Shown: positions 48,538 to 60,021 of the stretch, piece after piece
Layout: every line of letters starts with the position of its first letter
Position numbering within the stretch: position 1 is the stretch's first letter
From: Helicoverpa zea
Taxonomy: Eukaryota; Arthropoda; Insecta; Lepidoptera; Noctuidae
Reading direction: 5' to 3'
NCBI RefSeq assembly: GCF_022581195.2
Contig: NC_061471.1
Span: forward strand, 8,742,001-8,806,000
Length of the DNA stretch: 64,000 nt
Notes under the pieces: model-generated
The model's input: the letters and a program-made list of their open reading frames with translations, nothing else
Database searches by the model: none
What the model was told of the DNA's origin: nothing
Translations under genes and position numbers: made by a program

Positions 48538-49120
48538 ATGTACTTCGCACTCTCCCTTCTGATTTTTGGATTGCTTACAATATTAATAATTTTATTCTCG
48601 TACATAAAAAAAATATATATAAAACACACTTTTTTTCAATTGGCAACCCTAATTGCCCCGATGTACATACAATGTTGCAAGAAATTGCCCAATCAAACAG
48701 CCTATAACGATCTATATGGTCGTCTCCAAAAACTTAAGATTCCTCTCCCTACTAATTTCCGTTCCCTCTTAACTTACTCCTGTCCAGAATTACTCCAGGC
48801 GCTATTGATGACGATCCATCGAAATAATATTAAATTATAAACGGTGGCCTAGTTATTTAGACCACTGTTTGTATAGTTGTGGTATATATGTTATTCGTTT
48901 TATGTTACTAACATATTGTTATTATTTATATATGTAAATGTATTTCTGTTTGTTTCAGTGCCGTCCTACTAACACGTTAAGTTACACAAGTTTGACTTCA
49001 AGATCAATTTAATTTTATCCTTTGCCAATCACAAGCACTACTTGCTTCTCATCCCACTTGTCATTGGCAGAATCGTCGACGTATGCATCGACATGGATTG
49101 CCATAAATAAAAATAGAATA
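48538..49120 (+). other. Possible 3' end of an unidentified retroelement
   Basis: A 100-codon frame (48538-48840) starts with a hydrophobic T-rich stretch, then reads NDLYGRLQKLKIPLPTNF and stops. About 250 bases later the sequence ends in ATAAATAAAAATAGAATAGA, a simple A-rich tail. The layout (short ORF tail, 3' untranslated region, A-rich end) is LINE-like, but I cannot assign the protein. Confidence 0.25.
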
Positions 49121-49832
49121 GAACGTGTCTAGATGATAAGCTCTATACTCTATGCTAATCGTTTTGCCGCCTACATAATAAAAAAACTTATGTCACCATT
49201 CGAAATTCGAACTCTAGTGGTCGTATAATATGTTTTGCTTAACGAGTGCAATAAACTTTTGACGTGTGATTTCTAAAAAGGTGATGCTTCATTTTTTTGC
49301 GGCCAGTTTCCAATTTGGTCACCTAGAGAGCCTAGAAGTTGTTTGCTATCCTATAGTTTATAAAGTTAAATGTATAAGAAAAGTATGTAGAAAATATTTG
49401 AATGAACAAAATTCAGAACTGCAAAGCTGCAAACTGCAAGCGTGAACACCTTTTTAGGTATGTTAAATTTTGTGCGCTTAGAATCTGAACCACTGCTGAA
49501 ATCCTTTAAAAAATCCACTTATTAGGTACTAAAATGCAATGTGTATGTTAAAAAAACCGCATATTTCTTAAGAATAAGCCAATTTTTTTTTAAAGTCACT
49601 AGTGTCCACGATGGTAAAACGTAAAAATAACATGAAAAATGCTACATAAAAGTTTCAAGTTTAGCTTCCGTCTTTTTATATTCCACCCCACTTGCTCCAA
49701 CCTTCGTCGATCATCACCATATTCACTGAACAAGACATGTCTATGCTCTCAATCCTTTACTAAGACATCGCCCGAATATTTAACAGCACTAGCACCCACA
49801 AAATTCGACCACTCAATCGTAAAACAACAACA
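49121..49832. other. Intronic sequence, no gene seen
   Basis: AT-rich; the 70-residue frame at 49639-49851 has no motif. Confidence 0.4.
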
Positions 49833-49899
49833 TATCGATACATATCGATAATTGTCTCGATAGTAAAATCGAAAGTTCGACATCTGTTCCTTATCGATT
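49833..49899. promoter_or_regulatory. Cluster of TATCGATA (DRE-like) sites
   Basis: TATCGATA at 49833-49840 and 49843-49850, TCGATA at 49857-49862 and TTATCGATT at 49891-49899: four sites in 67 bases. TATCGATA is the palindromic core bound by the insect factor DREF (also a BEAF-32-type CGATA context). Use as an enhancer, alternative promoter or boundary is inference. Confidence 0.5.
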
Positions 49900-52800
49900 C
49901 ATCGTGAGAAGACATTATTCATTTTATGTCCGTTTTTTATAACTAGGTGTATGAAATGGTTCAATACGACACGATAATGTATCAATGTTGTGTGAAAGTG
50001 CTTAAAAATCGTAGGTGGCATCTACCTACACTCAAAATCTAGAGCTAAAAAGGATATCTCATTTAAAACTTATATGAAAGTGTATGCCTACGCAAATATT
50101 AGAAAGATCTAACTTTCTCTCACAGATAGATTTTTTCTATCCTATTCACCGTATATAAAAAAAATTTGTCTGTCTATAAAATCGGCAGCAGGATTTGTTG
50201 CTACCTTTTCAGTCCATTTTTCTTTCAACCTTAAATTAATACCAAATACCAGACTCCAAAAAACTTGCCTAGGTTCCATTAGTACAAATCTCTGTAATTA
50301 CAAACACACTTATTTCAGTTGTCTATGTTTATTTGTACCTAGATAAGTACAAAACGATTTGTTTATGCTAATTCTAGATTCTTTACAGTTTAGCGGCCAA
50401 GTCTTAAATTCCTTTCGTCACATTTTGTAGCTTTTTACAATGTTATATAGTATTTTTTTCTAAAATCATATAAACAACTGGTTCCTGTTGAGTTTTCAGC
50501 GAGCAATGACTTTATATTTCAAACACATGAAAATTCAATAAATTTCAGGATTTTATAACTAAGTTCCTGAATTCACATCTCTCTTATTTTATGTTTTACA
50601 TTTCTATTCCTGCCTTCACAATTTAATTCATCATTTTGTATGTAGCAACAGTTCAAAATAGTATATGTTTTGGTCGTGAATTATTTTTCTTTGAAGATTT
50701 TACAGCGAAATTGCAGGGCAGTTTTACGATCGCCGCCCTATGCCAAAACTAACAAAAATAACAGTACAATGTAATTTTACATTTCTATCGCGTCTTTTTA
50801 TATCTTTATTACTTCATTGTAGTTTGTAAAGTAAACAGAATATGGAATCAGGTAATTATATAGTTTCATATAACGAATAAATATCATGGTGGTAAAACCA
50901 ACTTATATGACACTTCACTGAACACCATTTCACGAAACCCCCGCGGATCCTAGCAATCATTCCTAAAATTAAAACTCTATAAATACTTCTGCCACCATAA
51001 CAAATTAAACTAAATCTTTCCATCCTTAAGTTAATTCGTTAAATTGAACTATGCCGTGAATAATTTCCAATTAGATATAAGCGTTTTTCAGTACATTTGT
51101 CATACCATGAAACACTAAGTTTCGGAGCTATATTCTGAGATGTTGCTCTGTAGACTTACGCAAGGGTCATTGACCTGCGGTTCGTGGGTGCATGCGTAGG
51201 AACACTAAAAATCTGGATAAGCAATCAATCAACGGTTTTAGACCAACGAGTGTAGGGCTGACGAAACTTTATGCGGATTATTTTTAATTGTGAAAAGTTT
51301 AAGAAAGACTCTAGGAAATATAGCAACATTAGCTTAAATTAATCGTAAGTGTGTTTTTAGTCCCATTTGGAAGCGGTTAACCTCTGCTTTTGTTGGCTTC
51401 TGTCGTTAAAGCTGAAAAAAATATCTTCCATCATAAATTAATTTTTATTATTTTGTTTGTGAGGTTGTCAACCCTAGATTTTCACTTAGAGCAGCCATTG
51501 AAAGATAGATTTTAGTTTAAAAAATAGATTGAACAATATTTATTAATGGTAAGTACGTCTGCGTTACTTTCGGTCGATACTCGATTTACACCGTGTTTAA
51601 TGCTGGTTTTTATAGAGCCGTGATTCATTCACATAAATAGCTGGTAAGCAGGTACCACTATTAAATTGTTTACAACCATCAATAAAGCAACAATTTTATA
51701 CATTACCTAACTGTTTATTTTTAAAGAACAAATTACCAACTGCGATTTTTTTTCGAATTTTTAACTCGCAGATTTAAATGTTGCTTTAAACATTAGAACA
51801 AAAAACGCGTACAAAAAGGCTTGGGACATCCCTAAAAACAGGAAAAAATAAATATAAAACTTAATCCAAATATGATTTCCATTCCGCGAGCATATAATCC
51901 GCGTAACAATGAACTCATCAGGCCATGAGCAATTTCGCGAGCGACAGCATGACGCTTCACGGGTGCGTCCAACGCAGATAATCCGATTACTGCAAACTAA
52001 AATGTGAATTAAATTGGATGACATAGTAGTTTAAGGTAGATTAAATGATTTTTAATGTGTTTAAACGACTGTTTATCGCACTTTTTTTTGACAAATTGCA
52101 GTTTTAAAAACAGATTTATCATGTTCAAACTGCATTGGGGCACGTCGATAGAATAAGAACAAAATATTAGGTAAATTCTGTCTATGATTGCTAATTATTT
52201 ATTTGTTTTTCGGTGTTATTCTTGAACCCTTAAAAATTATTTCTATGAGATTCATTACTATTTTAGATCATAAAGGAGTTGAAGAGAATCGGAAAATTAA
52301 CAGTTCCTTTGTGCGTAATACAGTGTTCGCCTTTCTAAGATAGTCGTAGATAAACTAGAAATCTATTACACATATTATAATACCTACGCTTCTTAAAAAA
52401 CTAGCTTATTGTAAATGCATGAGGCGTTGCAGATAGTAGCAATCTGACATGTAGATATCAAGACAATGGTATGTAGGTGGCAGTGTATGTAAAGCATTTT
52501 GTCATACTTTGTATTTTTTGAATAAATAATAAAGATCTGATTGTCGAAACGGCAATGGTCTATCTGCAAGCTTTGACCGGGAGAGTGGGTGTCGGAAGGC
52601 ATCAGCCATCAAAGGATAAGATAAAGGCGGATATGGAGAGTATAAATCTTCAAAGAATTGACCATAATATTATATTACCTACTTAACTTTTAAAAAGTAT
52701 AACCCAGATCAAATGATGATGTATCAATGAATGGCAAAAGATTAGAATGTTTTCGCACAATAATTATAACAGATTGACCAGAATTGGATTAAGACACACA

Positions 52801-53955
52801 TATAGAATATACACAATATTTTTGAGGATGGTAATGACCACTGGCAACAGCTAATAGTTGTTAGCAGCCAGAGAGCATCCAACTTGTCGGCTTTCTCTAA
52901 TAAGAAGCTCGCAATTAGAGCTGTCCCCTTAACTCAAACATATTACCAACCAAAGATTATGGAGATTAATACTAGCACAATCTTTAGCGAAAGCCATTAA
53001 TAGCAATTGTTTCTATTAAGCTGCGTGCCTAATTAGTCAATCGATGTCAACGCTAATTTAATGAAGAATGAGAGCAATTAGCGAATTCTAAGGACGTTGA
53101 CAGTAATCTGAATGTAACAGATGGCAGAACAGTTGCTAAGCTGGATACATTAGTTGAAGTTGTTTTTGTTCATGATATAATTGGTGGCTTTGGTTTAATT
53201 CAGATAAATGTTGTTGATGAAATGGCAGATTTGAAAAGATTTGCAGGGACTGGTGATGAAAAACTAATGGCAAACATCTGTGAGAGTCGAGCCAAATTCT
53301 AAACTACGTTTCGTTAATCCAATAGATATGCGTCCATAAAGTCTATGAATTATGAAGACATGTGTAACACAATGAATGATTCAAGCGACAATCAAGATAG
53401 CGCTAAGGCCTAAGAAATCTCTTAGCCTCTTGCAAATTCGCGATTTCATCCTCATGTTTACTTAATGTTGTCAAGTAATAAGGCCAAGAGTTAGAGCCAG
53501 GTTGTGTGCCTCACCGGTTGAAAGCTTTCGATGTCAGAGTAAACACTAAATGTTTGCTGGGTCAACGAGTGGCATACTGCGAACAAATAGCCATGAAACT
53601 GTGATTTGCATTTTGATGGCTACATACAACTACGCGTTTATTTTCATAGTAGGTACATTTTGAAGCTGTCAAAGAAAATGCAAAGGCATCGTTTTATTAA
53701 GTTGCAAATAGAACTGTAGCTCTAGTTGAAGTTTCGCTATCATAGAAAATGCTTGATGATAAATTGAATAGGAAAGTCCTTCAAACTGTAGAGCAACTAT
53801 GAAAATAAACTTGCGTTGCTCCAAAAGGAAACCCCACCATTGTTCCAGACGATCCAAAACTCTTATCAGCGCCATCTATAATACAAAAAAGCAAACCGGT
53901 ACAAAAAATGTCTAGCTTGGAACTATTTGAAAGCTCTAACTAATCGATCGAACAT
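49900..53955. other. Intronic sequence, no gene seen
   Basis: AT-rich with frequent stops; frames at 51761-52024, 52393-52602 and 53669-53875 (all minus) show no motif. No repeat ends recognised. Confidence 0.4.
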
Positions 53956-54013
53956 CGCGATTATCTAAGTGTTATTTTTAGCGCGTCGTTGTGCGAATGC
54001 TAATTGTCTGTTC

Positions 54014-54080
54014 GCAGACGCGCCGGCGTCGGCGCCGCGGGCGGCCGTCTGTGTCGGGAGCGGCGCGCGCGCACCGCATC
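54014..54080. other. Short GC/CpG island
   Basis: About 67 bases of nearly pure G+C (for example GCCGGCGTCGGCGCCGCGGG) in an AT-rich intron, preceded by an acceptor-like TGTTCGCAG. No ATG-led frame or good donor follows, so an exon is not called. It could be an alternative promoter or part of an unrecognised element. Confidence 0.4.
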
Positions 54081-54348
54081 GACATTGCTCCTCTTTACAT
54101 AATTTCAAGCTATGAATAACTTTTGATTTTAGAATTATACTATTGTCAATTTCATTTTCCTCTGCAACAGATTGATAGATATGGCTGTTGCTCAGCAAAG
54201 TTCTGAGGACTCTACACTATCTATTTATTTGGTCCTTCGAGGCGAACTCCTTTCCTTTACCTTTGCCTTAATTAACTTAATTTGGGAACTCTATCCAACT
54301 ACTCTATACAAATCTTTATATTTACATACGGCTCTGCATTTTGGTTTA

Positions 54349-54466
54349 GCTCTAGTTTCCGCCAGCAGTTTCACTTTCCTCCAGGGAAGTAGCCTGAACA
54401 AAAGAATTTTCAAATTGATCGAGTATTTCCTGAGATTTGCCCGTTGAAGAAACAAGCAAACAAACT
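54349..54466 (-). mobile_element. Degenerate Helitron remnant
   Basis: CTAGTTTCCGCCAGCAGTTTCAC, AAGTAGCCTGAAC, AAAGAATTTTCAAATTGATC and a run of CAAACAAAC follow the order of the minus-strand Helitron family. The CTAG end is still visible near 54352; the TC end is lost. Confidence 0.55.
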
Positions 54467-56858
54467 ACCCAGTATGCCAATATTCTGTTAGTCTTGATTG
54501 TTTTAATTCCTCCATACAAACAATCACACGACTCTTCAACTGAAGCCTTGCATACAAAACTCACACTACCCACATTTGCAAACTCATTTATCCATACAAA
54601 ACAATAGCCGGGTGCCAATGTATGTACTTATTAATATTCGATAGGGGACATGCTGCGATGAAATTTATGATAGTTTATTATTAGGCATAGTGTCAGAATG
54701 ATATCATGGTACCTAGATGTCTGTGGCGGCCTCTGTCGCACGTACGAGCATACGACTTAACGGTTTGTTTATTGCGCAGGAGTCGTGTTGAAAATGTCTA
54801 AGTTAGTGTAGGGAATGCAATGTATTTGGTGTAGAGGTTTACAGTACTGTCTACCGATGCATTTGAATAAAGCTGCGTTTGTCAGTCGCATTTTTGGTGA
54901 AATTAGGCCTGATGTTATTAGGACAGTCTAGGCAGATTTGGTCTTTTACTACGAATGTTACACATATGAGCTAGATTGTTGCTTCGTGTAATTTGATCTT
55001 GCCTTCAGGACATTCTCTCTGCAAGAGGCATACCTTCCATGCTATGAGTCATGAAATCAGGTTGAGAAATATACGATTTACCCCTCTGGGGATTAAAGGT
55101 GTAAAGACACGTTCATGGGTTATTGTTTTGATGACATATTTATTGTAAAATTGCCGTTTTGCAAACAAAGTTGCTTGTTATTCACAGCTTAGTTGTACAT
55201 CGCAAGTAGAATACATATGTATTCTGAACCTAGAAATTATCTGTCAGAAAGTTGATAAGGCGTCAGAAAAGAATATGAAAGAAGCTCCATATCCTTTCTC
55301 GATAAAATTAAATTTTAAGTACCCTTGTAACACTACCCCTAATGTACTTCTGCCACGGGCTACTTAACTTTCTCAGTTAACTAACACTGTATCAGCTCAG
55401 TTAATTGACGGCGTCGTGTCGGTCGGATGTCGCGTCATTACGCGCGGTGTCGGATGTACTGGGATGCGTCCGACACTGACAATTTGTTATACCAAGCTGA
55501 TTAGTAGGAAGTGGTGTCATGTTTCGGGATGCTGGTGTTAGTGAAATCTTTTGTAGGAAGCTGGGAAATAGCCATGTAGTCTAATAAATGCGATGGTATA
55601 AACGGGATCAATTTTGTTGACTGTTGATTACATCGTACATGCGTCATAAAAAACGTAGGTGAATTGAGACAAATGTCTGAGTAAAGGTGACTGAAAACTT
55701 CACAAGGAAACCTGGACTTTGAAAAGTCAGAAATCGAAAATATGCCTTGAGCAAGCGTCGTGATTACTGAACACTACTCTGTGTGAGACGACGCCTGTGG
55801 CCAACAGGGGGAAATAAAAAGGTGATGATTAAATAATCGTTCACATTTTACGTCAATATGAAACAATAAGAACTATGTATCGTAACATCATGTAATACAA
55901 CAAAAAGCTACATAACTTAATAGATAATATTTCCACAAACCACACTAACTTTAGACATTAACAAACGAGGAAGTCTCAGTACACAACACCTAGGCTAGGC
56001 AAATAGTAGAAACTGATCATAAAGAATATGTACTGACAACAGCGACCCGCGACCTCTTGCATAACCGTGAAGACAGCACTGTTTGCCGGTAGTCGTTTGT
56101 TTCTCGCTACTATGTTTGACTTGAACAGTGATCTTCTGCCATGTTATGTGCGCCTGGTAACGAGTCATGTTTGACATTTATTTACGGCGGCTGAGGGATA
56201 AGAAAATCGGAGAAAAGTTTTATTTTGGAAAATATACTGTTGATCCAATTTATAGGGTCTTATCTTGTGCACAGTACAAAGTCTGGTTTGGTCATTTGAT
56301 GTGTGCGAACAATATAACTGGTAATGCTTGGTGTGGCAGCTTTACAAAAAAGCCAAATAAAGTAACCTATTTCTACAATTTCCTCTATGCTCTTTTACAT
56401 TGCATTAACAGATAGTTATACATATTTATAGAAGTCGCCGCGTTTAAACTCATCAATTTGGTCTATTGTCTAAAAAGTTTCACCAATTCCGTAGGATCGT
56501 AAAATCTGAATATTTCCCTCATGACTAGTGGGAGTGGGTCATTGTTCATACAAATCATGCTTGCGACTGTTTATTGGCAACGCCTAGAACTCTCGGCGGC
56601 TCCTTTGAGTTAGAGTGTTTGCCTTGCTGTTTACACTTCTCTCGTAACTCATCGGCATTTGTTTAGCATTTACAAAGAATTCGGTTGAAACGGTTTTAAA
56701 GGGACTTAGTAACCGACATCGATTTGGTGGGATGTTTGTTCTAAAAATGATTTGATATGGAAAGAAGCCTTTGATTCATCAATTCGTGTCTAAAGGTAAA
56801 GCATGCAGTGTAGGTTCGAATTTATAGTTTTTAAGAAAAGCTTGGTTTGCCAGTTAAC
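54467..56858. other. Intronic sequence, no gene seen
   Basis: AT-rich. A small patch at 55405-55480 repeats GTGTCGGATGT and the complement of GTGTCGGA. The frame at 56167-56415 is not convincing. Confidence 0.4.
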
Positions 56859-57157
56859 AATAGGCATGATGACAGTAATCAAAAATCATTAAAATAATAT
56901 ATTTATTAAATTAAACTTGAAGCTTGGAATATAAAACGCGCATTGTTTTCTTTATTAATAATGTGATTAATATGTATTTTTATAAAATAAAATTACGAAA
57001 TAAGGCAATCCGCCATGATATCTTGAACACCAATCAGAGCTCGTGACGTCATCTCTGAAAACAACTCGCGCGAAAGCGCGAGAACGTCACATTTCGTTAT
57101 TGTGAACTTCCACTGCGATCTTTGTTTTTAATTAATTAATTGTTTATAACACGAGTT

Positions 57158-57285
57158 ATGGAGCCCGGATTTATCAAGGCAAACCGCGCTAATTTGCCTA
57201 GAATTGATATCATAATGCTGGGAAAGTTTTTGGCATCAAATAAAGATTTTTGTTCAGCTGAATTTAGAAATGTTAAAACTTCCAT
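57158..57285 (+). CDS. First exon of a YqaJ/SWIM-type transposon protein
   Basis: ATG at 57158 opens 42 codons plus two bases, ending at a strong donor CCAT|GTAAGT. It reads EPGFIKAN...NLPRIDIIML, then KFLASNKDFCSAEFRNVK. This matches, from memory of the family, the leader of a widespread insect protein group (Pro-Gly-Phe...Asn...Leu-Pro-x-Val/Ile-Asp-x-x-Met...Phe...Glu-x-Arg-x-Val-Lys) that continues into a SWIM-like zinc-binding segment and a YqaJ exonuclease/recombinase-like domain. Those later domains are absent here because the interior was deleted. It is about 300 bases from the element end, with TGACGTCA and CCAAT boxes upstream. Motif similarity is seen; the YqaJ link is inference. 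Confidence 0.5.
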
Positions 57286-57394
57286 GTAAGTATACTAGTT
57301 TAATTAAAAAACAATGAGAGATGAAACCTAACCTCGAAATAGTTATTTACATTATAAACTATGCTAGAATCTAGAGAACTATGTAATAACTTAC

Positions 57395-57586
57395 ATCAAA
57401 GTGATCTTCACAAAAATAAAGTTGTACCCTGGACAATATTGCTTTTGAATCTCGCTTTGCAAGTTTAAGCCACTTGTTTCGTATTTTTTTATTGTGAGGA
57501 ACGTACACAAATAACTTATCAGGAGTTGTTTTGGATGTGTTCTTACACTGGGGGACCCCACAACACCTATGCCCTTTCGAATTCAT
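57395..57586 (-). CDS. THAP-domain exon of a DNA transposon (copy R)
   Basis: 64 codons from the ATG at 57586-57584 to a GAT|GTAAGT donor (intron begins at 57394). A complete C2CH finger is visible: C8/C9 and C14, Phe-Val-Tyr-Val-Pro (P30), Trp39, and Phe-Cys-Glu-Asp-His-Phe with C59, H62 and F63. THAP fingers bind DNA and recognise transposon ends in P elements and relatives. The first base of the start codon is supplied by the T of the inserted Helitron's TC end, so the ATG survived the insertion, but the promoter and the TGACGTCA box are now 2.2 kb away. The catalytic part of the transposase is missing. Confidence 0.7.
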
Positions 57587-57704
57587 CTATATACATATAA
57601 TAAATCTGTAAAAAAACTGTGTCTGTACATTGAATATATTAAAAAAGTAATAATTGGGTGGGGTTTAGAAACAGTAATGGAGCACAAATCCAAAAAAAAA
57701 ATTG

Positions 57705-57745
57705 TGTCTGTATGTCTGTATGTCTGTATGTCTGTATGTCTGTTT
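57705..57745. repeat. (TGTCTGTA)n microsatellite
   Basis: Four full 8-base units followed by TGTCTGTTTGTTTG, near the 5' end of the Helitron. Confidence 0.9.
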
Positions 57746-57849
57746 GTTTGTACACGCTAATCTTCCGAACTACTGAACGGATTTCAATGATTTTTTCTTT
57801 GTTGTATCAGTATTAAGCCTGGTCAACATATAGGCTATAATTTATCTTC

Positions 57850-58345
57850 GAAACTTGAAGACCTGATGTAGAACTCCAACAGACCAATAAAACTATAAGA
57901 GATACAAATATGGTGCCGTGGCAAAAATTGTTTCATTTGATGAGCATTTTCAGCTGAGATAATAAGTTTTAAGATCTGGAACACCTGATGTGGAACCCCA
58001 AGAGCCCAGCTTCTCTGTACCATATACAGGTATGACGTTTTAGCAAAAGTTGTTCAATTTGATAAGCACTTACTATTGACTTATACAAATTGAAGATCTA
58101 AAACATCTGATGTGGAACTCCAGGGGCCCAGCTATAGAGACAGACTATAGCATATAGAGGTATGACGTTTTAGCAAAAGTTGTTCAATCTGATAAGCACT
58201 CTCTGTTGACTTATAAAAATTGAAGATGTAAAACACCTGATGTGGAACTCCAGGAGCCCTGCTAGACTTTATGAAGCATATGAAGATATGACGTTTTAGC
58301 AAAAGTGGTTCAATCTGATAAGCACTCTCTATTGACGCATTTTTC
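57850..58345. repeat. Minisatellite, four units of 122-130 bp
   Basis: The phrase CCTGATGTGGAACTCCA (with variants) recurs near 57859, 57981, 58103 and 58233. ATGACGTTTTAGCAAAAGT recurs in the last three units, and a diverged form, GTGCCGTGGCAAAAATTGTT, in the first. Divergence rises to the left. Confidence 0.85.
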
Positions 58346-58559
58346 TATTCTCTCTCACACAAACAAATAATAACGAAGATACAATAACGCTTTAATTTCG
58401 TGTTAAGTCACTGCTTAGTACAAATTTTACATATCTAGACGTGGCGTCACGAGCTCCCACTCTCTAACTTTGTTGCGTTATATCTCATTATTATTTTGTA
58501 TGTCTCTTCCAGACCTCGGGACTACAGAGTTCCGAATTTTTGGGAGGCAAACGTGGGGC

Positions 58560-59160
58560 CGAAGCCAACACGCTGAAGTCCTTTTGAGACAACTTTAATG
58601 AAATGGTGACACAAAACCGACGATTATCCCTTTATACACTATAGAAATGAATCCAAGGACAATCCCCGGTGGACGTCGTTAAAAAAAAGACAATCCCCGG
58701 TTCTGTGCTAAACTATTGCTAACTATGGAGGAAAACTACTTGGGCTATTGTGATGGGATGTTAGTGGATGACAATGTATTAGGTACATGTAAAAACGGCA
58801 GGTGGAGACTCGCCACCTCACTTACTGGGCCCCCGGGAACCAGTCACTGAATAGCAACAAGAGGGCAACAGGGACATGAGCGGCTGAAGGGTGAGGATAC
58901 CTCGGCGGACTTTAAACGCAGATTACGCGCTCCCTGTGCTTACCATGAGGCACCTACCCTCCGAGCAGGGCTACTAATCCTGCTCTAGCGACTCCACTCT
59001 GGACGGCCAAGCCAAGCCAGAGGCGTGAGACCTATCTCCGTCATGGTTCACTCCGACCGGCCGGAGATGGGGGACAGTATACACTCCCTGGAGAACTCAG
59101 TATATATAGCCCCGCGGGGTCGCTACTCCCCGTCATCAGCCTCAGATGTCCTGCGGTACC
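58560..59160. other. GC-rich segment of probable retroelement origin within the Helitron
   Basis: Much richer in G+C than the surroundings, with phrases such as ACTGGGCCCCCGGGAACCAG and CTCAGTATATATAGCCCCGC (a TATATA followed by a GC-rich block). No long open frame beyond the 105-codon chance frame at 59025-59342. It resembles an untranslated part of a retroelement, but I cannot name the family. Confidence 0.3.
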
Positions 59161-59167
59161 TATATTT

Positions 59168-59559
59168 CATTATTATTGTCGTTATTATCTCAAGAGCCTT
59201 TGTCCCAATTATGTTAGGGTCGACTTCCAGTCACGATGCAACTGAGTACCAGTGTTTTACAAGGAGCGACTGCCTATCTGACCTCCACAACCCGGTTACC
59301 CACTCAACCCAACACCCCTTGGTAAGACTTACTGGCTTCTGACTACCCATAACGACTGCCAAGAATGGAATGTTCAATGACAGTCGGAACCTACAGTTTA
59401 ACATCCCCTCCAAATAACGGTCATTGGTATCCAAAATATACGTAGAAAGTACATACGAACTTAGAAAAGTTGCATTGGCAGGCACTTGCCAGACCTGGAA
59501 TCAAAGACGCACGCTCATACTTAAGAGATTGGTTCTCTACCCACTAAACCACCACGACT
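59168..59559 (-). mobile_element. tRNA-like SINE inside the Helitron
   Basis: On the minus strand it begins AAGTCGTGGTGGTTTAGTGG (A-box-like) with GATTCCAGGTC (B-box-like). It shares the body of the SINE at 44491-44863 and ends in ATAATAACGACAATAATAAT. A second CCACGACTT just outside (near 59572) may be part of the target duplication or of an older copy. Confidence 0.75.
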
Positions 59560-60021
59560 TCCACTAAGTCACCACGACTTTGTCATCTATTTAATGTTTT
59601 TTTACGTAATATTTTTGCCACACACAACTTAAATGCGGACGAATTAGAATCACTACTTTTATCCCTATGGTCACGTCTATTGCGACTATTCAGATCTTTG
59701 ATTTTGCTGACCCCGTAGTCGCTGGCATAAGGGACAGGATCCGCGTACGAAGTCGCGGGCAGAAGCTAGTATTTAATAACACAAAAAACTTAATTATTGC
59801 ACGAGCGTTGTTTACTTGCGTCTTGTAATTTCAGTCGTGACGTCACAAGTGACGACATGACACTGACAAGCGTTTTCGCGCCGGATTCAAAGTGGACAGA
59901 GAAAAATGCAATTATTTGATAAAAAAACTTCGCATTTTCTTAAAATTAATAATTTTTCATATAAAATAGACGTATACCTACATCATACAAAGGAATTTAA
60001 AAATTTGTCATCATGCCTATT

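Larger units (their letters stand above)
57586..59769 (+). mobile_element. Non-autonomous Helitron, 2184 bp, inserted in copy R
   Basis: Starts TC (57586-57587) after A57585 and ends CTAG (59766-59769) before T59770. Removing it rejoins ATTCA|TATTTAAT, exactly the uninterrupted sequence of copy L upstream of its THAP start (complement of ATTAAATATGAAT). It encodes no Rep/helicase. Contents: a TGTCTGTA microsatellite, a 122-130 bp minisatellite, a GC-rich retroelement-like segment and a minus-strand SINE. Confidence 0.85.
56859..60021 (-). mobile_element. THAP/YqaJ-like two-gene TIR element, copy R (split by a Helitron)
   Basis: Ends AATAGGCATGATGACA (56859-56874) and complement (60006-60021). 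Excluding the Helitron at 57586-59769 it is 979 bp, inverted relative to copy L (12456-13603) and close to it in sequence across both end regions. The THAP exon (minus) and YqaJ-like exon (plus) converge, with only 109 bases between their donors, so the interior was deleted at a different point from copy L. TGACGTCA boxes lie at 57044-57051 (with CCAAT at 57030-57034) and 59838-59845. A perfect GAAA-loop hairpin CTCGCGC/GCGCGAG is at 57065-57082. TTAA occurs near both ends (56854-56857, 60020-60023) but not symmetrically. Confidence 0.75.

Noticed and set aside
59025..59342. 105-codon frame in the Helitron
   Set aside because: Crosses the boundary between the GC-rich segment and the inverted SINE, so it cannot be a single gene.
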